Source of the DNA: an uncultured Trueperaceae bacterium
Lineage (GTDB): Bacteria; Deinococcota; Deinococci; Deinococcales; Trueperaceae
Direction: 5' to 3'
Assembly: GCA_937911855.1 (NCBI GenBank)
Contig: CALDPK010000162.1
Coordinates: 1 to 31,692, forward strand
Length of the DNA stretch: 31,692 bases
Position 1 is the stretch's first letter. Every line of letters starts with the position of its first letter. The translations under genes were made by a program, and so were the position numbers. The notes under the pieces were generated by a model. The model was not told the DNA's origin. It worked only from the letters and a program-made list of their open reading frames with translations, and did no database searches. This document shows positions 17,161-25,538 of this stretch, piece after piece.

Positions 17161-17980
17161 GAAACCCATATCCCGCGTCCTCGCCGAGGTGTTCCGGCGC
17201 GGCGGCATGAAGCGGTCAGTGCAGCGCGCCCAGATCGTGGTCATGTGGCCACGGGTGGCGGGCTCCGAACTGAGCCGGTTCACGAAGGCCAGCAGTTTCA
17301 GGGACGGTGTACTTTACGTCGAGACGACTGACAGCGAGACCGCCATGCACCTGGGTCTGCAGCGCGAACGGTTCGTGAAGGTGTTCCACGAGCACGGCCT
17401 GATGACCGTGAAGGACATCCGCTTCCGCCCGGGCCGAATAGACGAACCCCCTGCTCCAGCCAGCCCGTTGCCGGCAGAAGCTGACAGCGCTGACCTGCAG
17501 CCACTGACCCGCAGCCTTGGTGAACTTGACCTGTCCGAAGACGTGGCCTCAGAGGCCCTCAAGGCGGCCGGCGGGATCGCGTTGACGCGCACGCGCCGCC
17601 GTCAGCTCGGCTGGCGGCCGTGCATCATCTGCACCACGCTGTGCGAGCAGGGAGGCCTCTGTACCACCTGCGCGCGTTACTCGGCAGAGTACGGCACGCA
17701 GCGCGCGGCCCGGCTGCTGATTTCCGAACCGGAGCACCCCGTGAGCTGGCTGACCGAAGACCAGCGGGCCGTGGCCGCCTGGCTCGCTGCCGCGCAGGTC
17801 GACCGCCACATGCTGGAACTGCTGCCCCAGGTACTGGCCGACCAGCGCCTGCTGCCGCAGCTGGAATTGCTGGCAGGCAACTGGCTCGTACTCAGCACGG
17901 GCACTCCGGCTGCGAAGCTCACGGACGCAGACTGGCTGAAGCTGCCGGCCCGCATAGCGCGGGTCCTCGGCCGCGGCTGA
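17150..17980 (+). CDS. DUF721/DciA-like protein with a zinc-ribbon-like segment
   Basis: A 276-aa protein whose first 95 residues look like DUF721, the domain of DciA, the replicative-helicase loader/operator in bacteria that lack DnaC/DnaI. The core runs VMWPRVAGSELSRFTKASSF then GVLYVETTDSETAMHL (31-68). The position right after recF (11-base overlap) is typical for DUF721 genes. The rest is unusual: a Pro-rich linker (about 96-115), then five cysteines in the pattern C158-x2-C161-x3-C165-x5-C171-x2-C174, suggesting a zinc-binding module, then a helical C-terminal region of about 100 residues that I do not recognise. The ATG at 17150 lies inside the recF end; the open frame before it is antisense-like and was dropped. 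Confidence 0.8.
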   Translation: MPAEKPISRVLAEVFRRGGMKRSVQRAQIVVMWPRVAGSELSRFTKASSFRDGVLYVETTDSETAMHLGLQRERFVKVFHEHGLMTVKDIRFRPGRIDEPPAPASPLPAEADSADLQPLTRSLGELDLSEDVASEALKAAGGIALTRTRRRQLGWRPCIICTTLCEQGGLCTTCARYSAEYGTQRAARLLISEPEHPVSWLTEDQRAVAAWLAAAQVDRHMLELLPQVLADQRLLPQLELLAGNWLVLSTGTPAAKLTDADWLKLPARIARVLGRG

Positions 17981-18003
17981 GCCAGTGATAAGGCCCCGGA
18001 AGT

Positions 18004-18009
18004 TAACAT
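18004..18009 (+). promoter_or_regulatory. -10 box for gpmI, leaderless
   Basis: TAACAT ends 6 nt before the gpmI ATG and there is no ribosome binding site between them. No recognisable -35 at standard spacing. Confidence 0.4.
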
Positions 18010-18015
18010 TGGCAG

Positions 18016-19560
18016 ATGATCAAGGCACGCAGTCCCGTTGCACTCGTAATTCTGGACGGCTTCGGCCTGGCTGAGCCGGGGCCGGGCAACGCCGTCAGGC
18101 TCGCACACACCCCCAATTTCGACCGGCTGTGGAACACGTACCCTGCCACGCAGCTGGCAGCCTCAGGGCTCGACGTGGGCCTGCCCGAGGGTCAGATCGG
18201 CAACAGCGAGGTCGGCCACCTGAACATCGGGGCCGGCCGCGTGGTCATGCAGAGCCTGACCGCCATCGACGAGCAGATCAGGACAGGCGAGTTCCAGAAC
18301 AACGAAGTGCTGAGGCGCGCGATGACCCTGCAGCCCGGCGCCACCCTGCATCTGATGGGCCTGGTATCAGGCGGCGGCGTTCACTCGAGCAGCAGGCACC
18401 TGCTTGCCCTGCTGAAGATGGCGGATCAGCTGGGCACCCCGCGGGTAGCCGTGCACGCCTTCACTGACGGCCGGGACAGCCCGCCCGACAGCGGCCTGCC
18501 CGCGATGCTGGAAGTCCAGGCGACCTGCGCCGGGCTGGACAACGATTCGTTCGTGGCCAGTGTGACGGGCCGTTACTGGGCCATGGACCGCGACAACCGC
18601 TGGGAACGCACCGAACGTGCTTACGACGCCGTCGTCTGCGGCAAGGCAGACCGCACCGCCACCTCTGCCGCCAACGCCGTTCAGGACGCTTACGGACGCG
18701 GCGGGACGGACGAGTTCATCGAACCGACGGTCATCACGGACGCTGCCGGCAGCGCGCTCGCTCCCATTCAGGACGGCGACTCGGTTATCTTCTTCAACTT
18801 CCGTGCAGACCGCGCGCGCCAGCTCACCTACGCCCTCACCCATGACGAGGACTGGTCGAACTTCCAGCGGTGCAGCACGCCGGCGGTCCGCTTCGCGAGC
18901 CTGATGGAGTACGACTCCAATCTGGAGCTGCCCCATGCTTTCAGGCTGCCTGAACTGACTTCACCGCTGGCGCTGGTCCTGAGCGAAGCGGGACTGACCC
19001 AGTTCCATGCGGCCGAGACCGAGAAGTACGCGCACGTCACCTACTTCTTCAACGCCCTCGAGGAAGTGGCGTTCCCGGGTGAGGAACGCACCCTGATCGC
19101 GTCTCCGAAGGTGCCCACCTACGACATGCAGCCGGAGATGAGCGCACCGGAGCTGGCCCGGACCGTGGCCGAGCGGATCAGGTCGGGTGCCGATGACTTC
19201 GTGCTCGTGAACTTCGCCAACCCCGACATGGTCGGTCACACCGGCGTGCTCGAGGCAGCGGTACGGGCGTGCGAAGCCGCCGACGCTGCGCTCGGGGAGG
19301 TCGTCAGGGCCATGCAGGAAAGGGGCGGGATCACCATGGTCATCGCGGATCACGGCAACGCGGAGAAGATGATCGCAGACGACGGCGTCAGCCCGCATAC
19401 GGCCCACACGACGAACCCGGTGCCGTGCATTCTGGTCGGTGCACCGACCGGAACGGTCGTGCGCTCGGGCGGCAGGCTGGCGGACGTCGCTCCTACGGTG
19501 CTGGATATGCTGGGAGTGGAGCAGCCGGCCGAGATGACCGGCAGGTCGCTGCTCCTCTAA
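18016..19560 (+). CDS. gpmI: Cofactor-independent phosphoglycerate mutase
   Basis: Interconverts 3- and 2-phosphoglycerate in glycolysis/gluconeogenesis through a phosphoserine and two metal (usually Mn) ions. The 514-aa length is typical. Metal ligand D14 is in VILDGFG; the nucleophile is Ser64 in QIGNSEVGHLNIGAGR; the substrate block is HAFTDGRDSPP; further metal ligands sit in NFANPDMVGHTG and ADHGNAEKM. All expected residues are seen. It converges on lysA, with 3 bases between the stop codons and no hairpin visible. Confidence 0.97.
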   Translation: MIKARSPVALVILDGFGLAEPGPGNAVRLAHTPNFDRLWNTYPATQLAASGLDVGLPEGQIGNSEVGHLNIGAGRVVMQSLTAIDEQIRTGEFQNNEVLRRAMTLQPGATLHLMGLVSGGGVHSSSRHLLALLKMADQLGTPRVAVHAFTDGRDSPPDSGLPAMLEVQATCAGLDNDSFVASVTGRYWAMDRDNRWERTERAYDAVVCGKADRTATSAANAVQDAYGRGGTDEFIEPTVITDAAGSALAPIQDGDSVIFFNFRADRARQLTYALTHDEDWSNFQRCSTPAVRFASLMEYDSNLELPHAFRLPELTSPLALVLSEAGLTQFHAAETEKYAHVTYFFNALEEVAFPGEERTLIASPKVPTYDMQPEMSAPELARTVAERIRSGADDFVLVNFANPDMVGHTGVLEAAVRACEAADAALGEVVRAMQERGGITMVIADHGNAEKMIADDGVSPHTAHTTNPVPCILVGAPTGTVVRSGGRLADVAPTVLDMLGVEQPAEMTGRSLLL

Positions 19561-19563
19561 GGC

Positions 19564-20733
19564 TTACAGTTCGAGCGCGGTCAGGTCGCCTGGTTCTTCG
19601 CGGCGCCTGAGCAGCCGGGCCTGACCGCCCGAGACGACCACCTCGGCAGGCCTCAGGCTGGAAGCGTAATTGGACGCCATTCCCATCCCATATGCGCCGG
19701 CCTCGCCCACTGCCAGCAGGTCACCCTTGCGGGGTTCAGGCAGGCTGACGGCTCGGCCCAACCGGTCGCTGTTCTCACAAAGTGGTCCGTCGACGTCCAC
19801 GGTCACCTGCTGCCTGCCTTCCCCACCGATGACACGGATGTCATGGACCGCGTCGTAGAGCGCCGGGCGGATCAGATCAGCCATGCCGGCGTCAGCTATA
19901 ACATGCGTCACCTCACCGGGCTTGACGTGCAGCACCCGGCTCAGCAGCACGCCGGCACCGGCTGTAAGCCAGCGGCCGGGCTCGACGATGAGCTGCAGGC
20001 TGCGTGCCCCGGCGAACTCGGTCACCAGTGCAGCGTAGCGTTCCAGCGGGAAATCGGGAACCCGGTAACCACCGCCTATGTCCAGGACGTCACCGCCGTG
20101 CATGTCGTAGAGGGGCCCAAGTACGTCCAGCACTGAGCTGAACACGGCCAGTTCGCCGATCTGCGAGCCGGCGTGCACGTGGAAGCCGCGGAAGCGGCCA
20201 CTCTTTTTCACGCGTTCGGCCAGTTCGCCTGCAGCAGCCGGCAGGATGCCGAACTTCGAGTCCGCGGAACCCGTGGCCAGATGCCGGTGGGTCCGGGGAT
20301 CCAGGCCAGGGTTGACCCGCACCAGGAAACCGGGGCCGGGCAGGTCTGTTTCTTTCAACGTCTCAAGCCAGTCGTCCCACTGGGAGGCGCTGTCCAGGCT
20401 GACCAGTCCCACTCCGCTTTCCACAGCGAGCTGCCGGAGCCGTTCCGGTTGCGCCGGGCCACCCACGATTATCCCCTCCGCCCGGATGCCCGCGCGCAGG
20501 GCGCGGCTCAGTTCGCCCGTGGTGATCGCTTCGGCTCCTGCTCCCGGGGTAGCGGCGAGCAGTTCAAGCACGGGCGTGGCAGCATTGGCCTTGACCGCGT
20601 ACCGCAGCGAGGCCTCAGGCAGTACCGAGCGCAGGGAAGCAAGCCGCCCGCTGATCCAGTCCAGGTCGTAAACGTAAGTGGGTGTGCCGTTTTCAGCGGC
20701 GATCTGCTCCAGAAGGCTGTCAGGAATGCTCAC
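19564..20733 (-). CDS. lysA: Diaminopimelate decarboxylase (LysA family)
   Basis: PLP enzyme of fold-type III that decarboxylates meso-diaminopimelate to lysine. The 389-aa product has PLP lysine K48 in RYAVKAN, HVHAGSQI, the phosphate-binding DIGGGY, VEPGRW, and the C-terminal YGMGMASNYASSLRP. The cysteine block reads CENSD rather than the more common CESGD. The GTG at 20733, after GAGGTGG, was chosen because the family's N-terminus (PTYVYDLDWI) starts about 17 residues later; the longer open frame is not protein-like. If the host is a Deinococcota member, where alpha-aminoadipate lysine synthesis is well known, a complete-looking LysA is worth noting. A related decarboxylase (carboxynorspermidine or ornithine/arginine type) is less likely. 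Confidence 0.88.
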   Translation of the reverse strand: MSIPDSLLEQIAAENGTPTYVYDLDWISGRLASLRSVLPEASLRYAVKANAATPVLELLAATPGAGAEAITTGELSRALRAGIRAEGIIVGGPAQPERLRQLAVESGVGLVSLDSASQWDDWLETLKETDLPGPGFLVRVNPGLDPRTHRHLATGSADSKFGILPAAAGELAERVKKSGRFRGFHVHAGSQIGELAVFSSVLDVLGPLYDMHGGDVLDIGGGYRVPDFPLERYAALVTEFAGARSLQLIVEPGRWLTAGAGVLLSRVLHVKPGEVTHVIADAGMADLIRPALYDAVHDIRVIGGEGRQQVTVDVDGPLCENSDRLGRAVSLPEPRKGDLLAVGEAGAYGMGMASNYASSLRPAEVVVSGGQARLLRRREEPGDLTALEL

Positions 20734-20751
20734 TTGCCACCTCGAAAATGC

Positions 20752-20757
20752 AGCATA
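20752..20757 (-). promoter_or_regulatory. -10 box for lysA
   Basis: TATGCT on the minus strand, 18 nt before the GTG start, with GAGGTGG in between as ribosome binding site. The implied leader is about 12 nt. It lies just downstream of the groEL terminator, consistent with lysA having its own promoter. Confidence 0.4.
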
Positions 20758-20786
20758 ACTCGGCCCGCAGGCGGCTGCGGACCATG

Positions 20787-20820
20787 AAAAAACTGGTGGC
20801 CGGGAAACCCCGGCCACCAG
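20787..20820 (-). terminator. Rho-independent terminator of groESL
   Basis: A perfect 12-bp stem (20793-20804 with 20809-20820) and a 4-base loop, followed on the minus strand by six T (20792-20787). It is placed 24 bases after the groEL stop, which is textbook form, and separates groESL from lysA. Confidence 0.93.
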
Positions 20821-20844
20821 TCAATGGATGGTGCTGAAACGGTC

Positions 20845-22488
<1,644 letters not shown>

Positions 22489-22521
22489 TTATTACTCCTA
22501 AAGTTTAGTTAAGTCTGCTGT

Positions 22522-22827
22522 TCAGTCGAGGATGACTGCGTGAATGTCGCGGAGGCTCAGGATCATGAGATCCCTGCCGTCGGCGTTGAACTCGGTGCCG
22601 CCGTACTTGGCGAAGAGAACGGTGTCGCCTTCCTTGACGTCCATCGGTTCGCGGTTGCCTTTTTCGTCGATCTTGCCGGGGCCTGCTGCGAGCACTTTGC
22701 CGCGCTGGCTCTTTTCCTTGGCGGTGTCGGGCAGAACGAGACCGCTTGCCGTGGTCTGCGGTTCCTCGATGATTTCGACGATCACCTTGTCGCCCAGGGG
22801 CCTGAGCTTCAGATCACTGTTAGCCAT
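22522..22827 (-). CDS. groES: GroES co-chaperonin (Hsp10)
   Basis: Heptameric lid of the GroEL chamber. The 101-aa protein has the start block LRPLGDKVIVE, the mobile loop that contacts GroEL (about residues 18-36, with ASGLVLPDTAKEK), the VLAAGPG block and the C-terminal strand. A strong ribosome binding site (GGAGGAAAAGA) precedes the ATG. First gene of the groESL operon, with a well-formed promoter and two regulatory inverted repeats upstream. Confidence 0.98.
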   Translation of the reverse strand: MANSDLKLRPLGDKVIVEIIEEPQTTASGLVLPDTAKEKSQRGKVLAAGPGKIDEKGNREPMDVKEGDTVLFAKYGGTEFNADGRDLMILSLRDIHAVILD

Positions 22828-22865
22828 TCTTTTCCTCCATGTGTGAACAGGGTTCCTTCAGAATT

Positions 22866-22892
22866 TTAGCAGTCACACGAGGCAACTGCTAA
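22866..22892 (-). promoter_or_regulatory. CIRCE-like operator (HrcA type) of groESL
   Basis: TTAGCAGTC-N9-AACTGCTAA, an 8-base perfect inverted repeat with the exact 9-9-9 layout of CIRCE (consensus TTAGCACTC-N9-GAGTGCTAA). The main difference, C to G at the seventh base, is matched by the complementary change in the other arm, so symmetry is kept. It lies across and just after the predicted start of transcription, where HrcA repression sites normally sit. hrcA itself is not in the window. Confidence 0.75.
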
Positions 22893-22900
22893 CTGCCTTA

Positions 22901-22929
22901 ATGCTAAATCACAGGGGGTCAATTGTCAA
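22901..22929 (-). promoter_or_regulatory. Sigma-70-type promoter of groESL
   Basis: On the minus strand, -35 TTGACA (22929-22924, perfect), a 17-base spacer, and -10 TAGCAT (22906-22901). Start expected near 22894, at the edge of the CIRCE-like repeat, giving a leader of about 65 nt. It is the best-matched promoter in the window. Confidence 0.82.
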
Positions 22930-22933
22930 CTAG

Positions 22934-22954
22934 CCTGAGTGCATCACACTCATA
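22934..22954 (-). promoter_or_regulatory. HAIR-like operator (HspR type) upstream of the groESL -35
   Basis: Core TGAGT-N7-ACTCA (22936-22952) with symmetric G-C extension inside, matching the HspR-associated inverted repeat consensus CTTGAGT-N7-ACTCAAG at 11 of 14 positions with the exact 7-base spacer. It begins 4 bases upstream of the -35 box. HspR sites are known mainly at dnaK and clp promoters of Actinobacteria, and HspR homologues occur in Deinococcus. The match is by eye. It could instead be a weak hairpin at the 3' end of the FUN14 gene. Confidence 0.5.
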
Positions 22955-22973
22955 TATTGCAAAGTCGCGTCGG

Positions 22974-23303
22974 TCAGCCGCGCCTCAGGCCGAAGATGAG
23001 TCCCGGAACGAAAGCAGCGGCGAAAGTGATGTTGTAGGTGAGCAGCTGGACGAGGTTGTGCCACATGTCGCCCAGCGATTCCGGTTCAAGCAGCGGATCG
23101 ACGTGCCCCTGCACCACACCCCAGTTGATCTCGACTATCCCGTAATAGGCAAGCAGCTGCAGGGCGACGAACAGCAGGCCGATGATGATCGCCAGCACCT
23201 TGCCCACTTTCTTGAGCGCGTAGCCGGATGCGAACCCCGCCAGGGCACCGAAAGATATCTGCTGCAGGTACGGTGCTATCGACTGAAGGTCAGGGGTCTC
23301 CAC
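22974..23303 (-). CDS. FUN14-family small membrane protein
   Basis: A 109-aa membrane protein with the FUN14 pattern: a helix followed by SFGALAGFASGYALKKVGKVLAIIIGLLFVALQLLAYYG, and a C-terminal hydrophobic hairpin (TFAAAFVPGLIFGLRRG). In eukaryotes FUN14 proteins (FUNDC1) act in mitochondria; the bacterial role is unknown. About three membrane-spanning segments are seen. The start is GTG at 23303, with a -10-like TATTCT six bases upstream, implying a leaderless mRNA. It is 146 bases upstream of groES on the same strand, with groESL having its own promoter. Confidence 0.8.
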   Translation of the reverse strand: METPDLQSIAPYLQQISFGALAGFASGYALKKVGKVLAIIIGLLFVALQLLAYYGIVEINWGVVQGHVDPLLEPESLGDMWHNLVQLLTYNITFAAAFVPGLIFGLRRG

Positions 23304-23309
23304 CTGTTC

Positions 23310-23315
23310 AGAATA
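23310..23315 (-). promoter_or_regulatory. -10 box for the FUN14 gene, leaderless
   Basis: TATTCT on the minus strand ends 6 nt before the GTG start; no ribosome binding site intervenes. It lies in the 79-base divergent gap with psuG. Confidence 0.45.
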
Positions 23316-23369
23316 TCACTCGCGGCCGCTCCCAGCCGTACCGGTTCGGAAACTCATCCGCCGGTGCGC

Positions 23370-23375
23370 TATCAT
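23370..23375 (+). promoter_or_regulatory. -10 box for psuG, leaderless
   Basis: TATCAT ends 7 nt before the GTG at 23383. This spacing is the reason to prefer that GTG over the ATG at 23389. A poor -35 candidate (TTCGGA) lies 19 bases upstream. Confidence 0.45.
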
Positions 23376-23382
23376 CGAAACC

Positions 23383-24285
23383 GTGAACATGCGCGTAGCC
23401 ACCCGCGTCGAAGAAGCGCTGCAAGCACAGCGCCCGGTCGTCGCGCTTGAATCGACAGTCATTACTCACGGGCTGCCCAGCCCGCAGAACCTCGAACTCG
23501 CCCGCAGCTTAGAAGATGAGATCCGTTCGGCGGGAGCGGAACCCGCAACCATTGGAATCATTGACGGTGAGATAATCATCGGTCTGAGCGAGGACGAGAC
23601 CCGCCGGCTGGCGGAAGCGAACGCGGACAAAGCCAGCCTCTGGAACCTTGCCGCCATCGTCAGCCAGCGGCGCAGCGGCGGAACCACCGTCGCCGCCACG
23701 CTCCACCTTGCCGCCGGCGCAGGCATCAGGGTATTCGCCACCGGTGGCATCGGCGGCGTTCACCCCGCACCGTTCGATGAATCAACCGACCTCGTCGCCC
23801 TGGCGCGCTACCCGCTTATCACGGTCTGCGCCGGGCCGAAAAGCATCCTGAACGTGCAGGCCACGCTGGAGCGCCTGGAGAGTCTCGGCGTCAACGTGGT
23901 CGGTTACCGGTCGGACCGGCTGGCCGGCTTCCACGTGCCGCTGACCGACCTGCCCGTCCCGGCCCGCGCCGACGAACCGGCCGACATCGCAGCCATGTGG
24001 CAGATGAAGGAGCAACTTGGGATCACCGGCGGCATGCTGGTAAGCAACCCGGTGAGCCAGGGTCTTGACCCACAGGTGCTGAACGAAGTCCGCGAACAGG
24101 CCGCCAGTGACGCCGAAGCGGCCGGCATCAAGGGCAAGGACACCACCCCGTGGCTGCTCGCCCGCATCGCCGAACTGTCAGACGGAAGCACCGTGGAAGT
24201 GAACATGCGACTGCTGCGCGAGAACGCCGCCCTGGCCGCCCGCATAGCGCAGGGACTGGCCGCGCCGGTCCGGGAACACAGCTGA
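23383..24285 (+). CDS. psuG: Pseudouridine-5'-phosphate glycosidase
   Basis: Breaks the C-C glycosidic bond of pseudouridine 5'-phosphate to uracil and ribose-5-phosphate (reversible), in RNA-nucleoside breakdown. The 300-aa protein has the family blocks VVALESTVITHGLPSPQN (E23), K83, GGTTVAAT, FATGGIGGVHP (H127) and CAGPKSILN (K153, the residue that forms the imine with the sugar). All of these match the E. coli active site in order. The partner kinase PsuK is not adjacent, which is unusual; a PfkB kinase sits at 6502-7446. The RodZ-like gene follows with a TGATG one-base overlap. Confidence 0.94.
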   Translation: MNMRVATRVEEALQAQRPVVALESTVITHGLPSPQNLELARSLEDEIRSAGAEPATIGIIDGEIIIGLSEDETRRLAEANADKASLWNLAAIVSQRRSGGTTVAATLHLAAGAGIRVFATGGIGGVHPAPFDESTDLVALARYPLITVCAGPKSILNVQATLERLESLGVNVVGYRSDRLAGFHVPLTDLPVPARADEPADIAAMWQMKEQLGITGGMLVSNPVSQGLDPQVLNEVREQAASDAEAAGIKGKDTTPWLLARIAELSDGSTVEVNMRLLRENAALAARIAQGLAAPVREHS

Positions 24286-25469
24286 TGACTGAAGAACAGG
24301 AACCGATCAAAGGAACTTCATCGGGGCACACCCTGGGCGAGATGCTGAAGGCCGCACGCACGTCCCGCGGGCTGGAACTTTCTGAACTGAGCCGCCAGAC
24401 CGCCGTGCGCGCAGATTACCTGGCAGCGCTCGAGGAAGACCGCCTGCACGACCTGCCGGAACCCGTCTACGTGCGCAACTTCGTGAAACTGTTCGCGCAG
24501 GCGGTCGGGCTGGACGCCCGCAAGGCACTCGAGATGTACGCGGCGGACATGAACCGCGAAGGCGGTGCAGGCGAACCTGCCGCTGCAGTTGCGGCGCCAG
24601 CAGGCCGCAGGCGCCCGGAGCGCCCGGCCGCAGCAGCAGCCGGTACAGCCGGTACGGGAGCAGCTGCTCCCCGCCCGCCGGCCGTACGACCCCAGACAGG
24701 TACTGCAGCCAGGCCATCCGCGGGAAGGCCCAAAGACCAGCCCCGTTTCCGGGGCTTCGGAACGTGGTTGCCAAGCCTGCTGCTCATCGTGGTTGTCGTC
24801 GGACTGGCAGTCTGGGGTTTCAACAGCACGCTGTTCCAGCCTGCCCGCACCCCGGCCGGCGACAGCGACCCCGTCGCCAGCGACGCCCCTCAGGCAGGCG
24901 GACTGGCAGCACCGGCGACTGAAGACGCAGATGAAGTACCCGCCGGCGCGAACACCGTACGGCTGACCGTCACGACCGAACCAGCCGGTGCCCGCGTCCT
25001 CGTTGACGCTTTCCCGATCGAGGGACTGACTCCGATCGCCGGCGCCCCGGTCACGGCCCGTGAATCGCGGCTCATCCGGGTGGAACTCGACGGTTACGAA
25101 CCGTTCGAAGCACCGTTCGACCTGACGTTCGACCGCAACCTGAGCTTCGTACTGCAGGAAGCCACCGAAGCGCCCGCTGTCGCCGATGTGAACCAGCCTG
25201 CTGACCAGCCGGCCGCCTCGAGCGAAGGCAACATTACGGTGACCGTGAGTGACGAGTCCTGGCTGGAGATCTACCCCGGAACTGCCCGCGAGGGCACCCC
25301 GCACGTGTACACCACGGCCTCGCCGGGCCAGACGTACAGCTTCGACCTGCCCGTCTACATCCGCGTGGGCAACGCAGCCGGGATATCAGTATCGGTCAAC
25401 GGCCGTGACCTGGGCCCCCTGGGTTCCGCCGGCGAGATCACCGGCCGGGCATTCACTTCTGACGACTGA
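24285..25469 (+). CDS. RodZ-like membrane protein with HTH, PEGA and DUF4115 domains
   Basis: A 394-aa bitopic protein. Residues 15-85 form the RodZ cytoplasmic helix-turn-helix (GEMLKAARTSRGLELSELSRQT, ADYLAALEEDRL, PEPVYVRNFVKLFA), which in RodZ contacts MreB. An Ala/Pro-rich linker (93-150) leads to one membrane span (160-180). Outside, residues 224-291 look like a PEGA domain (VTTEPAGARVLVDAFPIEG, then RVELDGYEPFEAPF), and 316-394 look like the RodZ C-terminal DUF4115 domain (VTVSDESWLEIYPG, PVYIRVGNAAGISVSVNGRDLGPLG). RodZ organises the cell-wall elongation machine. The PEGA insertion is unusual. The start overlaps the psuG stop (TGATG). Confidence 0.85.
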   Translation: MTEEQEPIKGTSSGHTLGEMLKAARTSRGLELSELSRQTAVRADYLAALEEDRLHDLPEPVYVRNFVKLFAQAVGLDARKALEMYAADMNREGGAGEPAAAVAAPAGRRRPERPAAAAAGTAGTGAAAPRPPAVRPQTGTAARPSAGRPKDQPRFRGFGTWLPSLLLIVVVVGLAVWGFNSTLFQPARTPAGDSDPVASDAPQAGGLAAPATEDADEVPAGANTVRLTVTTEPAGARVLVDAFPIEGLTPIAGAPVTARESRLIRVELDGYEPFEAPFDLTFDRNLSFVLQEATEAPAVADVNQPADQPAASSEGNITVTVSDESWLEIYPGTAREGTPHVYTTASPGQTYSFDLPVYIRVGNAAGISVSVNGRDLGPLGSAGEITGRAFTSDD

Positions 25470-25483
25470 CCAGGCGTGCGCAG

Positions 25484-25489
25484 TATCAT
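25484..25489 (+). promoter_or_regulatory. -10 box ahead of the DUF2207 gene, with a short upstream ORF
   Basis: TATCAT, identical to the psuG -10. Start expected near 25496, giving a leader of about 40 nt that contains GGAAGAGG before the ATG at 25539. An 11-codon ORF (ATG 25507 to TGA 25540-25542, MTAVPPPEEAQ) overlaps that start by ATGA. The mini-ORF could be chance. Confidence 0.35.
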
Positions 25490-25538
25490 CGAGCGGACCG
25501 ATCCACATGACGGCAGTCCCGCCACCGGAAGAGGCGCA

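Noticed and set aside
22934..22954. Hairpin read as a terminator for the FUN14 gene
   Set aside because: Six-base stem with no U-run on the minus strand; the HAIR-type spacing is a better explanation, though both remain possible.
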